Below, one piece after another: positions 33,605 through 43,077 of a stretch of 43,077 nt of DNA. The notes below the pieces were generated by a model, which saw only the letters and a program-made list of their open reading frames with translations, was not told the DNA's origin and did not search any database. The DNA is from Dinochytrium kinnereticum. Lineage: Eukaryota > Chytridiomycota > Chytridiomycetes > Chytridiales > Chytridiaceae. Where the stretch lies: positions 1 through 43,077 of the forward strand of contig JADGJT010000148.1 of assembly GCA_027604005.1 (NCBI GenBank). The letters run 5' to 3'. How positions within the stretch are numbered: position 1 is the first letter of the stretch; the number at the start of each line of letters is the position of its first letter. A program made the position numbers and the translations under genes.

Positions 33605-34168
33605 ATGGCCTACATTAACAGCAACGACCGCATCCCTAAGATCTCGCTGGCTACTCTTCGAGACCCCGCCAAAGCCCGGACCTGGTTCTCCCGATCCACC
33701 TCAGTCCTCGATGGCCTCGCTGCTAAAGAGTTCAAGTTCAACACCATCCCCATAAGCTTACACCTTACTACAGACCTACCCAGCCCAAAAGCATCTGACA
33801 AGGATGAACTTAAGATCTTCAAAATGGAACAACTCTTCGTCAACAGCTTCTTTGCCGAAAACCTTCAGGACGACTGCTACAACATCTATGTCTCCCACGC
33901 CAAGGCACCCAACACCGGCACCCCCCGCGCAGGCTGGCTCCAACTTCTCAAGCTTGCTAAACTGGACTCAGACAACATCACCTCTTCCCTACGCGCAGAG
34001 ATACATCAACTAAACCAACTCACCCCTCCCCTTTCCCTTGCTGATTACCTCACCAAAGCCCAGGCTCTTGGCCCAGGGCATTTTTCAGCGGAACAAGTTG
34101 CTGAGCTCCCTGCATTTTCGAATGCGCCGGTCGGAACCGTGCAGTGGGGTGATTCGCTTCGTTCATGA
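33605..34168 (+). CDS. Gag-like protein, possibly from a Ty1/copia element
   Basis: A single frame of 187 residues from the ATG at 33605, which starts a protein-like sequence; the frame upstream is low-complexity. The layout resembles the N-terminal part of Ty1/copia Gag: a tryptophan near the start (ARTWFSRSTSVLDGL), a middle helix with GWLQLLKL, then LRAEIHQLNQL and LADYLTKAQALG. There is no CCHC zinc knuckle, protease, integrase or reverse transcriptase. It could be a truncated element or a co-opted gag gene. The codons are C-ending and there is no internal stop, so it is not obviously decayed. Assignment is tentative. Confidence 0.4.
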   Translation: MAYINSNDRIPKISLATLRDPAKARTWFSRSTSVLDGLAAKEFKFNTIPISLHLTTDLPSPKASDKDELKIFKMEQLFVNSFFAENLQDDCYNIYVSHAKAPNTGTPRAGWLQLLKLAKLDSDNITSSLRAEIHQLNQLTPPLSLADYLTKAQALGPGHFSAEQVAELPAFSNAPVGTVQWGDSLRS

Positions 34169-34331
34169 TTTTTCATTTCCCCGGCACGGCTCTTTAGTGG
34201 GGTTGAATAGCCTGATCCGGCGTGACATCTTGGTCCATGTTTGTAAGACCGGGTGGACGTGTTGATCCAGCGCATTGCGGGTTTGGCGCCGGGTAGCAGG
34301 TTTCTGATGTAGCATTCATAATGTATTTAAC

Positions 34332-34579
34332 TGTGTATTGGGCCATATCAAATGAGACCTTGACATGGGCTTGTGCGCCAAGGTTATATATTTCGGTTGG
34401 TTTTACTTCCACAATGATGTGGACGAAGTTTTTAAAGTCCGATAAATTACTTGTTAAAGGGGGAGATGGGTGAGGAAGAGGGAATGCGTACTCTGTCCAT
34501 GTTGGTCCTTGTAAAGATGCTCTGTTCTGCCCGTGTTGAATAAGGAAGACCTTCGAATGATGCCATCCACCGTATATCC
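34332..34579 (-). pseudogene. GDP-mannose 4,6-dehydratase fragment
   Basis: Two pieces of the N-terminal half of GMD are readable on the minus strand: [18 protein letters not shown] and HLYKDQH at 34579-34499, then [19 protein letters not shown] and [12 protein letters not shown] at 34445-34332 in another frame. The first piece is the NADP-binding region after the glycine loop, the second the strongly conserved EIYNLGAQ block. The 53 bases between may be an old intron. The glycine motif at the N-terminus, the YxxxK catalytic pair and the whole C-terminal domain are missing. GMD makes the first intermediate of GDP-fucose synthesis. This is a clear relic of about 65 residues. Confidence 0.75.
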
Positions 34580-34820
34580 TGAACAAAGGGAATGAATGGG
34601 AGGACCCATCTTCCCAGCATTGCTGGCTGGGTTGAGAGCATGCAATAGGGCAGCTTCTACCGGACCAAGCTGCACGGCCAGCGGATGATATTGGCTGGTA
34701 ATTTGGATGCTTTGTTCTTACCATTTCTAGGCGGCGTGCAACGCCAGCATGTTAAAATGCCAAACTAGGGAATTGCCCGTATCATTGAATATTTTGAGGC
34801 ATCTCTATTCTTCAACATTC

Positions 34821-36197
34821 TTACTTCCAACGCGCGACAACCATGCTTCGCACACCTTTGGCGCTAATCACTGCGGCTTCATCAGACGCCACTACTTTTG
34901 CCAAGCCCCATCTTCCCGGAGGAACTGGCCCAGTAGGAATAGCAAACGAATCAGGGGCAGCAATGATAGAAACGCCAGAAACCGACGAGTCAAACCCAGT
35001 TGCGACAAACGCGCTCAAAGGAATAACCGTCACGGATGCCCGAGATGTAGCCGAATCCCTTGTAAGAGCAACGATGGCCCCAGACGGTGAGACCGTCACG
35101 TCTAGAACCTCTGTCTTGGTGTCTAAACTGAATGCAGGAGCTGCGGCTTTAAGCGCCGCCGCTGTTGCTGCGTCGATGGACCCTTCGCTTGAATCGACAA
35201 GAGATGATGCGTCCTTAATGGACATCTGCTCGCCTTTGATGACGGAACTTCCCGTGCTCAAATTTACAACCGAAACCGCCCCCGTTACTCCTACGATGAC
35301 CAAAAGATTGGAAGAGACGTTGGCAACCATCTCCTTGACCTCAAACCTGACCACCGCGTTCCAACGAATTTGGCAAGTGCTCGCATCAACGCACCAAATT
35401 GCAGAGGGATAGTCGTGAGAGCCTCCGAGAATGCTTTGGTTGAGACTGATGACGATCTGATTCTTTCCGGGTACGTGAAGCGTCGAGGTACAGGTGATAA
35501 AATCGCAGTGTGGCAGCGATCCTGGAATCGTAGGTAGGGTTGTTGAGAAAGTGGGGGCAGGGTTCGTCTCGTCAGTGACTCCTGGATTGGCTCTGAAGAG
35601 CGAGATCTCAGTGGTGTTGGTGATTCGGAAACTCTCTCTAAGGGCTATAAGGTCGCCTGCGTCGTTGATATAAACGGGCACCATGTAGGTGGGGAATACC
35701 AGTCGTCGCGGAGATGCCAACTTTAACGTGCCCTCATCGGCGGCAATCAGCTGAATGAAAGGATCTGAATCGGTACCGTCATCGCGAGGCCTGCTGGCAA
35801 AGGAGAAAGCGGCAAACCGGCCGTAGACACCGTGGTTGGTCGGTGCAAAGCCTTGATCCCAAACTTGAGAATCTACTGTAGACCCATCTTCTAGACTCAG
35901 GATCCGAACCTCAGCTTTGATACCTGGCACTCCTGCATATAGAAGGGCGGCTGGGGATGTTTGAGGGAGAGCCTTGATCACGGGAGACTCGATTGGGTCA
36001 TCCAAGTCAGCCTTCATTTCAGGTGGTGCATTGAGGTCTTTGGGCAGACTCCACACGGAACCCGTGCCATACATGGTCTCATTCGAGATGATGCAAGTGC
36101 CTACGATGCATGCAGCAATTGTCTTGTGCTGCTCGGCCGTGTCTGCATCCCAGGCGTCGTCGTCGAGTGTTGGGTGTTCAAGCAGATGGGCCGTCAT
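34821..36197 (-). CDS. Uncharacterised protein, possible beta-propeller
   Basis: A single frame of 458 residues without introns. I do not recognise the family. The sequence has repeated short beta-strand patterns with turns (for example YMVPVYINDAGDLIALRES, SAIWCVDASTCQIRWNAVVR, NLLVIVGVTGAVSVVNLSTG, EVLDVTVSPSGAIVALTRD), which suggests a WD40-like or other beta-propeller fold. The N-terminus is acidic with no signal peptide, so it is probably intracellular. Its start faces the start of a secreted-protein gene 175 bp away. There are no catalytic motifs visible. It may be lineage-specific. Confidence 0.65.
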   Translation of the reverse strand: MTAHLLEHPTLDDDAWDADTAEQHKTIAACIVGTCIISNETMYGTGSVWSLPKDLNAPPEMKADLDDPIESPVIKALPQTSPAALLYAGVPGIKAEVRILSLEDGSTVDSQVWDQGFAPTNHGVYGRFAAFSFASRPRDDGTDSDPFIQLIAADEGTLKLASPRRLVFPTYMVPVYINDAGDLIALRESFRITNTTEISLFRANPGVTDETNPAPTFSTTLPTIPGSLPHCDFITCTSTLHVPGKNQIVISLNQSILGGSHDYPSAIWCVDASTCQIRWNAVVRFEVKEMVANVSSNLLVIVGVTGAVSVVNLSTGSSVIKGEQMSIKDASSLVDSSEGSIDAATAAALKAAAPAFSLDTKTEVLDVTVSPSGAIVALTRDSATSRASVTVIPLSAFVATGFDSSVSGVSIIAAPDSFAIPTGPVPPGRWGLAKVVASDEAAVISAKGVRSMVVARWK

Positions 36198-36372
36198 GCT
36201 TCAGGTTTGGCTGCGCAGTACTACAATTACGTTGTGTTATTTTTTTGAAATGAACCTGAGACACATTTTTCATTTCCAGTCCGAGAGATTTTTCATTTCC
36301 AGTGCGAGACGCATAAAAAGGGCTCCAACGTCTGGCCTTTTTTCTCCACTGATTACTGACGCTTCCTGCGAA
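36198..36372. promoter_or_regulatory. Compact bidirectional promoter with tandem repeat
   Basis: Only 175 bp separate the start codons of the minus-strand propeller-like gene and the plus-strand secreted gene. Inside, a 22-base unit beginning ATTTTTCATTTCCAGT occurs at 36265-36286 and 36288-36309 (one difference). A TATA-like CATAAAAAG follows directly at 36312-36320, about 55 bp before the plus-strand ATG. The repeat is well placed to be a duplicated activator site. Confidence 0.6.
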
Positions 36373-37410
36373 ATGCTTTCAATCCACCGTATCATTGCCC
36401 TGGCCCTAGCGCTGGTGATCATCGCCATCTCGCTGATTCAGGCTGAGGCCAATGCATCTGCTGGTGGGATCCAGATTCTTTCCCACTTTTTGTTTTCTGG
36501 TTTCATCTTCTTGCGCTGAAGGGTTTCTTCTACATGCTGCCCGTTGACATTATTGGATGCAGACAGGTAATGGGATCTCTTCTCTGTTTCTCGCTCTGAT
36601 TTATCAACGCCCTTTGCTTTGGGATCGTTGGACAATCTTTTATGTGCATCATACAGCAGCCAAAGCCTTTACCGTGTAAGTACAATATCGAGTACTGTTT
36701 AGGTTGCTTCTTTCTTTACTCCTGTACCAACCATCAACTCACGATCTTGCTGTCTACTTAAAATGCCAACTTAATTCCAAAACAAAAACAGAGGAGTGTT
36801 CGCGGAAGGCACCCCGTCGCCCTTCGTCATGGCGGGCTTCGTTCTCACTCGGCTCAACTCCGATACTCTGGAACTAAGGGCAAGAAGGGGGGTGGTGGAG
36901 GCGGGGGTGGTGGTGGTGGAAGGGCCGCTATCTTGGCTGAAATCGCTGCTGAGAAGGAGAGAATTCAGACTCAGGCTGCCACGCTTTGGAGTAGGATGAG
37001 CACGCATGTTTTGGATGGTGATTCGGCAGGGGGCTGTCATAGGCAGAGTTGTATGTCGTCAAAGTACCCAAGTGCAACTCAGTCAAAGACTACCGCTCCT
37101 GACCTAATTGCTTACACGGTATGCTATTTTTACTCTTACATTGTGTTTTATCGTCCCTCTGAATTACTCAGCACGAGAAATAAAATTAACGTCGCTTCTC
37201 TTCTCAATGGCGGATTAGCTCTCCGGAGGCAGCACTAAGTCCGTCTTCGGAACGTCCTGGAGTGCCGATGAGATCAAGAGTGTTTGCATTGCTACTCTCA
37301 TCGCCACCAAGGGTGCTAGTGGCACCGGGTCGATTTCGGCAAAAGGGAAGACCGTTAGCGTTGTGGTTATGACTACCAGCAGCCCCGGAACGTGCTACCC
37401 CCGTGTTTAG
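36373..37410 (+). CDS. Small secreted protein with Gly-rich linker, unknown
   Basis: Exons 36373-36463, then a junction region (see below), 36792-37118 and 37219-37410. A signal peptide (MLSIHRIIALALALVIIAIS) opens the protein. A basic segment, a run of about ten glycines and a domain with four cysteines (GGCHRQSC, IKSVC, SPGTC) follow. Between exon 1 and 36792 two splice patterns keep the frame: a 4-nt micro-exon ACAG (36563-36566) plus a 19-nt exon (36657-36675, donor GTAAGT), giving 210 residues, or a single 17-nt exon (36657-36673, donor GTGTAA), giving 208. I do not recognise the cysteine domain. The protein is probably extracellular; function unknown. Confidence 0.62.
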
Positions 37411-37932
37411 GCCCTGGGCTTTCAAGGCATTGGTGTTTGAGATGTGCTTAATGTATTTTTGGAAGATGTTAATATTCAATACATTTTGGTATGGGGGGCC
37501 TCCTCACACATTTTTTTTTTTCCCATTATCGTGTCCAAGGCGTTGCGCAAATGAATATATCTTTCGACACAAATCAATGTAAGTCCCTAATATTCAATAT
37601 TCAACAAGAGAACATGTAAAGTACACAATATTAGCAGAAAGAATATTAAGATCCAGATGTGGGGGTTGGGTATCAAGCTAAGATGGAAGATCATAAAGAG
37701 GCAAGAACGGTTGACTAGTGATTTTGTGGCGACTATTTGTTAGTGGATGTTTAAATACATGCAAGAATAACACAACAACAACGAAGTGATACATATAAAC
37801 AATGGTTCATGATGAAATACAACTCTCCTTCGTTTATTTTTTCCAAAGGATAAACAACGTCAGGTTTTTCGGAGGAATCGCAAGCTGATTATCAAGAAAG
37901 ATTAATGAGAAAGAAACGTGAACAGATCAGGC
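37411..37932. other. Spacer between convergent genes
   Basis: AT-rich sequence with repeated AATATTCAA-type words (for example near 37470 and 37590-37600). No gene is seen. Confidence 0.5.
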
Positions 37933-38927
37933 TCACTTGTTCTTGGCCCTTCCGTCTCCTTGATCCGCGGCCATCTTATACCACTTTTCCGCCTGGTCCA
38001 AATCCTTTTTCACTCCTCGCCCGTGGTGATAGACACCACCGAGACTGGGGGAAAAGTAGATGATGTAAGTTCATCGCGGGGAGGTTTTCCTGGAGAAACA
38101 AACTCGCGTGTCATCACGGGACTTACAGGATCTGAGAATCGATTTTTCCTTGCAGAGCAGACTTCTCATACCACTGAATAGCTTTGGCTATGTCGACGTC
38201 TACCCCACAACCGTATTGATACGCCATTCCAAGACTGTTTTTTTTTTTTTATTTTTGTTTTTTTTTAGGACAGAAAGATAATGAGTGCTGATGAAATTAT
38301 CAAACACAAGTTTCTCACCTATGTTGTGCGGAGGCACTCCCTTGCTCGGCAGCCTTTTGGTAGTACTTTGTTGACAGCTCCAGGTTCTTGGCGACTCCTT
38401 TACCGTTCTCATAGCACGCTCCAAGGCTTTAACGTGAGATAGGGAGAGGAAAAAAAGGATGTCTCAGCTTAACAAATTCAAGAGCCAAAGCAAGTGAGGA
38501 ATACTTACTTGACCTGAGCATCGACGTTACCCTGCTCAGCAGCCTTCCCAAAATATTCTACAGCCAAGGCCAAATCCTCGGCGACACCGTGACCAAAATA
38601 ATAGCAGTCACCGAGACTGATGGTTGGGAGTGTGAGTCCATTTTGAACAGAGGAGATGGAGATCCGGGGGGGGGGGTTGGTTTTTTTTTTTACCTGTTCT
38701 GCGCGGCAGCGTGCCCGGCTTCGGCAGCTTGCTTGATTAGCTGAAAAGCCTTGTCAAGATCCTTCTCGGTATCTTGATCACCCTTGTAGTGGCGCATACC
38801 AAGGCTGCAGTAGGGGAGCGATCAGACGAATCGTTTCAGCGCACCGCTTGAAACAGATGGATTGACGGACGTCGCATTCTGTCATGATTCCTCACCTGTA
38901 GATTTCAGAGGCATCGGATTGAGTCAT
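37933..38927 (-). CDS. Sel1-like repeat (SLR) protein
   Basis: Exons 38927-38896, 38804-38694, 38616-38509, 38426-38319, 38234-38127 and 38044-37933 give 192 residues. Five Sel1 repeats of about 36 residues follow a 10-residue leader: LGMRHYKGDQDTEKD, LGDCYYFGHGVAEDLALAVE, LGACYENGKGVAKNLELSTK, LGMAYQYGCGVDVDIAKAIQ and LGGVYHHGRGVKKDLDQAEK mark their starts. SLR proteins act as alpha-helical scaffolds, for example in ER-associated degradation (Sel1/Hrd3) or chitin synthase activation (Skt5/Chs4). This one has no signal peptide or membrane segment and lacks other domains, so its partner is unknown. Every intron is phase 2 and falls between the same two positions of the repeat; exons 3, 4 and 5 are each exactly 108 nt, one repeat. 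Confidence 0.9.
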
Positions 38928-39285
38928 GGTTGAGGTGGTGGATCAAAGTTCAATGGAAGTGCGAGATCGGGGGTGTATCTGGAAAATTGTGGCAAGGCCA
39001 TTAGAGAAAGTGTCCTTGATGAGTTCGTTGTGAGGCCGAATAGTTGAGTATATTACGGGAACACCACTCACCCCAATAGAGCTAATGAACAATGTTGCTG
39101 TGATGATGGGAGGGGCGGTCAGCAACAACCTCTTAATATTGTCGCCTGAGGTGAAGTCACTGAGTGGGATATTAAAGTGGTAGTTGTACAGAGACATCCA
39201 TCTCCATGGCTATGCGCAGAGCTTCAGATCCAAACCTGCCATTATAACATAAAAAGAATGTACAGATATCGCTTCACTTTATTCT
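38928..39285. other. Spacer upstream of the Sel1 gene
   Basis: A short minus-strand frame (39197-38943) contains a hydrophobic stretch and a GTGAGT, but I cannot connect it to any acceptor that makes a better gene model, so I leave it out. Otherwise nothing is seen. Confidence 0.4.
39278..39283 (-). terminator. Polyadenylation signal of the SAM-domain gene
   Basis: AATAAA on the minus strand begins two bases beyond the stop codon (39288-39286), implying a very short 3' UTR. Confidence 0.5.
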
Positions 39286-41100
39286 TCATGAATACTGAGG
39301 GGGTGCCTCTGTGGACGAACCCACCTCGGGAGCCTGCGCAGAAGATGACCCAGCCACTGAGCCTCCCCTCAACTCATCTATGGCAGCCAGGATAACCGTT
39401 CTGGCCGTGGGCATGATGATCCCCATCTCAAACAGCTCTCCGTCCGACAGAAGCAGCAGCTCGTGCCCATCTACATTGTGATCTGATATTTCATGGGTTT
39501 GTTTTGTTTTAGGTGGTTGAGAAACTCGGTGACGGGATCAAGGTGGGCCAAGAACAAAAGCAAAAACAAACAAAAACAAAACAAAAAGACAAACACCCTC
39601 TCACCCTTCAACGTATCAACCAGCTGAGTGCCGATCCCGCAAGATTGCAACCAGACCGACACCTCCTGTGGCGTCCATGTCGTCACCCGAGTGCCTTGCC
39701 ACGTGGGGGGCTGCGATCCCATTCGTGAGGTTGATGATGACGCATAGAACATATTACTCGTTTTGTCATCTGGCGCAGAGATGGATGAGGTGCAGAAAGG
39801 TGTGGGGGTCTGAGTGACTGAGGAGACAGTGCTCACATCGGTGTTGAAGCGGTTGATGGTTACGGTTCCTTTTTCGGGGACAGGTGGCAAGGTATCTCGA
39901 TATTGGTCGGACGTGGGAGGTTGTGGCTCGCAGTGGCCGGTGGGTGATGAGGCTTCGGACACTCCTTTCTGAGAAAGGGTTTAGGAAGTGCATGTGAGGG
40001 GAGAAAACTGTCATTGTATTCAGACTCACAAGGCCCGATTCCAATGTCATAATCGATTCCTTTGCCTCTACCCGGTCATCTTTTCCTTTTGGAGCCTGCA
40101 ATGAAAAGGGTTCAGTGAGCAGCGTCCCAAAACAAAAACACCGAATTCCTTTCAGAGATGACAAAAAGAACAGTCCCCCACAAAAAAAAAACCCCGCGCA
40201 GGGAAGATCTGAACCACGTACCCTGCAGGTGATCCTCCAAGACCCCACCAAAGCAGAAACACCCATCAAGATCGCCACCCCTGAAACAGGCAACCCAGGT
40301 GCCCACGTTCCCCATTCGTTCTTTACCAACCATGCTCCGACTCCCATGCCGACAGCATTGCAAGCCACATGCAATGATGTGACCATCGCTGTGGCTCGCA
40401 TCATTCCGACCGACGACGGTCTGAATCTCATCAAAGATATGATGGCCAGCACCAGCGCGATGAGGCCGAAAACGATGGCTTTTTTTTTTTTTTTTTGAGG
40501 TCAGGGTGGGGTTTGGTGTGTGAGAAAGAGTGTTTGGGGGGATGGGGTTGTGCTGATATGAGTGCTTACCACTAAAAATGGGTATGCTGAACAGGGGAAG
40601 GATCCTCCAGGTGAGCATGCAATCTCGATAACGGTCACATTGCCAATACAATATCGGACCAAAGTATTCCCTGATTTCAAGCAAGTGTTAGAGTCGATGC
40701 CTACGAATGAGTGAGGATGATCGTTCTCGATACTTGGAATTCAAATGCATTCCCATCACAACGGCATTTCAGATGCAACAAACTCACAAGATGACCAAAA
40801 CCACAAACAAAGACAACAAGCTTTCCTCACCTCGCATGCGGATAAAACTTATCCTCATCACTCCCCCAGTAAAGAAACCCAGACCCAATCGTGCATGCGA
40901 CCGCCGCCCCCGACCTTTTTTCGTTTGTTGTTCATGATCATTATCATTATGTATAATATATGCATATAGACCATTGGTGCATGTCAGTCAAGCGATCCAC
41001 CCCCAAAACAAACAGGAGTTCCCCAACGCACCCCTCTCAGAGAAAACCAAAAGGCTTACATGACGGCCGTGAACTTCAGGAGGATCCTGGGATTTGACAT
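39286..41100 (-). CDS. Four-helix membrane protein with SAM domain and PPxY tail
   Basis: Exons 41100-41060, 40914-40831, 40670-40570, 40478-40222, 40095-40030, 39968-39605 and 39470-39286 close in frame and give 365 residues. Four membrane helices are visible at about 7-31, 66-91, 100-125 and 136-155. The first outer loop is short and has GPILYWQCDRYRDC (46-59), reminiscent of the W..C...C signature of claudin/SUR7-type tetraspans. A polar Ser/Thr/Pro-rich stretch (156-278) leads to a SAM domain (about 279-345: TWTPQEVSVWLQSCGIG, DGHELLLLSDGELFEMGI), split by an intron. SAM domains oligomerise or bind other SAM domains or RNA. The C-terminus is PPQYS, a PPxY motif that could recruit WW-domain ubiquitin ligases such as Rsp5. 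The first two exons rest on phase only and are less sure. Confidence 0.7.
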
Positions 41101-43077
41101 AGTGGTGGTCGCTGAAGAAGTATATGCAAAGGGGTGAGGAAGCTGGTCAACAACCGCATGGCGGGTTTTGATATATTTTTATTATTTTTCTTCGTTCTAG
41201 GGGAGGCGTGAACATGCGCCAATCTGTTTGGGGCTTGGAGTCTCTTTCCTCCAAAATGGACAAAAAAAAAACAACAACAACAAAAAACAAGGGAATTTGG
41301 TCGCACCACCCACACAAACTGACTTGTTGGGTTTTTGTTCACCCTGATGTGATGCTCCACACGTTGATCAAGTCGAACACCCTGTAACGGCACTACTCTT
41401 GACCTCTTATGCGATTATTATGAAGATTTCTGGCACCTTTGACCCTGCATCCAACACACACACAGACACATGCTCAACGCATCCTGGAGGAGTTGTAAAG
41501 TGGGGGACAAACGCCATGCAGCAAGCAAGCCCACAAACACCAGGAGAAGCCGGCAGAACAGTCCTTAGTCCAAACACCGGAAGCAGACAATCTTCCCGTC
41601 AAAGACCGGTGCCAACATCAGCGAAAGGCTCCTGGTCGCATGCAGAAGAGGTCTGGAATATCCGCAGAGGAAGGGCCAATTCTTACCGAACCACAGCTAT
41701 GGCGCCTCCCCATCAAGTAAGCCTCGTCTCCCAGAAGCGATTTGGGGATGCCATTCCGACCATCCTGTCTGCATCCAGCGTCCACAAAACGGAGTGGTTC
41801 TGCTCGGCATGGGATGGATGTTTGCAGGGTTTGTTTTTTCGGAGGGAAACTTGTTTAGGTAATTTGAAGAGTCAAATACGAACAAATCCGTGTAACGTTT
41901 GACGAAATCGATTTGTGTGGATTGTTGGATTTTTGGAAGGCATCCAATATTAAGTAATGCTGGCTGTGAAGTGTGCCAAAAGACAGGAGAGCATTCAACG
42001 GCTTGGACCTTGAAGGCCTCGAAGGGGTCATTAGATGGGAGACGCCGTGCGGTTGTGTTTGACGACAGAAGGTGAGTGGATCTCACTCCTCTGAATGTGC
42101 TCACGCACTTGGAGACGACGGATGAACAACTTCGTCTTCTTGTAAAGGAGTTACTAAAAGCCAATTCTGTAACGTGCCTCAATCGTTTGTCTTAAAAATT
42201 CCCTTCAGACCGCAGAGAGGAAACCTAACCCCCAAAACCACCAAGGTGGCTGGCTGGCTGGTCACGTCCGATACACCACACAGCCTCTCTTAAGCTACCT
42301 ACAATTTTCCTTGGCTGCATGAATGGAGGCGCGAAAGGGGCTAGACGAGGGCCAACCTTTCTGGATACAAAGCAACAAGTTGAGGGGCTTATCAACATCC
42401 ATCAACAAACATCATATCCGTCAACAAGGGTCAAGTATTGATGGTTGTTGTTTTGTTGTTTTGTTGCCGTTGGTATTAACGGTGGCGTTTTGTATATTGA
42501 AAGAAATCAAATGTCTTCATTTCAAAAGTCAGTCATCTATATAGCGTAGGTTCCTGCAGCCACCCAAAGAGAGCACAGAGCCGAGCAGGAAAATCGTGTC
42601 GATATAGAAATAGCAAGTGGACATGAAATAATACAACAAGGCTAATCAAGAGAGAAAGGGAAGAAAAAAGGAGAGAAAAATAAAAAAGAGTATAACAAGC
42701 AGTGGGATATCAAATGATTTTTTGAATCCGTGACTATTCATGGGGAATTAAAGATACCCCAGTTTGATCTCTAATGATTTAGACAAGAACGAGAAAGAAA
42801 AAAAAAGAAAGTTAGATTTTGAATGTTGCATCCACATGAAAAAAGACGCACCTCTGCATGGTAATTCACAGAATACCCTGATCCAACGTCGGTGTTATCC
42901 GTGCAGACGACTTGAAGAAATCGCTGATGCACTCCTGGAACGCACATTTGACGAACTCCGTCAGCAGCGGTGTACGCTACGGATGACCAAACCCAAACCC
43001 AGAAACCAAAATGAGGCATACGAGAAGCAAGGTTAACCATGCTGGAAATCAGAAAGAAAGACATAAAGCATTGCAAA
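41101..43077. other. Right end, no defensible gene
   Basis: Several open frames of 70-170 codons exist on both strands but none shows a recognisable family, convincing splice sites or protein-like composition. CTGG tetranucleotides repeat near 42246-42261. At 42862-43041 the minus strand has a possible internal exon (CAG acceptor, GTGCGT donor) with hydrophobic and cysteine-containing content in more than one frame; it may be part of a gene running off the window. Confidence 0.5.

Noticed and set aside
36891..36930. Glycine run as a possible repeat expansion or frameshift in the secreted gene
   Set aside because: The GGN run keeps frame with good protein on both sides, so I treat it as a real linker.
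38943..39197. Minus-strand frame with a hydrophobic stretch upstream of the Sel1 gene
   Set aside because: No acceptor links it in frame to the Sel1 exons and the Sel1 ATG already gives a complete repeat protein.
40112..40684. 190-codon minus-strand frame in the tetraspan gene
   Set aside because: Only its first part (exon 3) is in the coding frame; past 40570 it reads an intron, and from 40478 it overlaps exon 4 in another frame, whose true frame has clear membrane helices.
41399..42182. Open frames of 160-167 codons on both strands near the right end
   Set aside because: No recognisable domain, no supportive splice pattern and mutual overlap; neither can be preferred.

Overview
The window is nuclear DNA of a fungus. 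Genes carry many short GT-AG introns (about 50-380 bp), and the families are typically fungal: FTR1 iron permeases, a DUF4470 protein, NOG2/GNL2, an F-box protein, and a GH26-like enzyme with a GPI-anchor signal. A remnant of GDP-mannose 4,6-dehydratase and the large DUF4470 protein hint at an early-diverging fungus (chytrid-like), but that placement is an inference and weak. TAG, TGA and TAA all end otherwise intact genes, so the standard code applies.

Left part (1-11 kb): a hairpin-rich direct repeat at the edge, a gene-poor stretch, two tandem diverged FTR1-type high-affinity iron permease genes, then a 1261-residue DUF4470 gene whose two long open stretches are joined by an intron. No ferroxidase partner of FTR1 is visible.

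Middle (11-29.6 kb): NOG2/GNL2, a circularly permuted GTPase of 60S ribosome assembly, whose one long intron contains a well-formed two-pocket H/ACA snoRNA matching yeast snR191 in host gene and predicted targets. Then come a low-complexity convergent spacer, a reverse-strand gene for an RNA-binding protein with about five RRM-like modules and a PAM2 motif, a 13-exon GPI-anchored GH26-like gene, an F-box gene, a 9-exon FAD-dependent oxidoreductase and a 6-exon nucleoside diphosphate kinase built with three micro-exons.

Right part (29.6-43 kb) looks like accessory sequence: degenerate copies of two HSP90 co-chaperone genes (PIH1 and p23/Sba1), a secreted CAP-like protein, a possible short LTR followed by a Gag-like ORF, and a GMD fragment. 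A divergent pair of genes follows, sharing a 175-bp promoter with a 23-bp tandem repeat. Then come a Sel1-repeat gene in which exons match repeats, and a four-helix membrane protein with a cytosolic SAM domain and a C-terminal PPxY motif. The last 2 kb hold no gene I can defend.

Exon models were assembled by eye from splice sites, reading phase and family resemblance; every multi-exon model given closes in frame. Assignments to families are from memory of motifs, not from searches.
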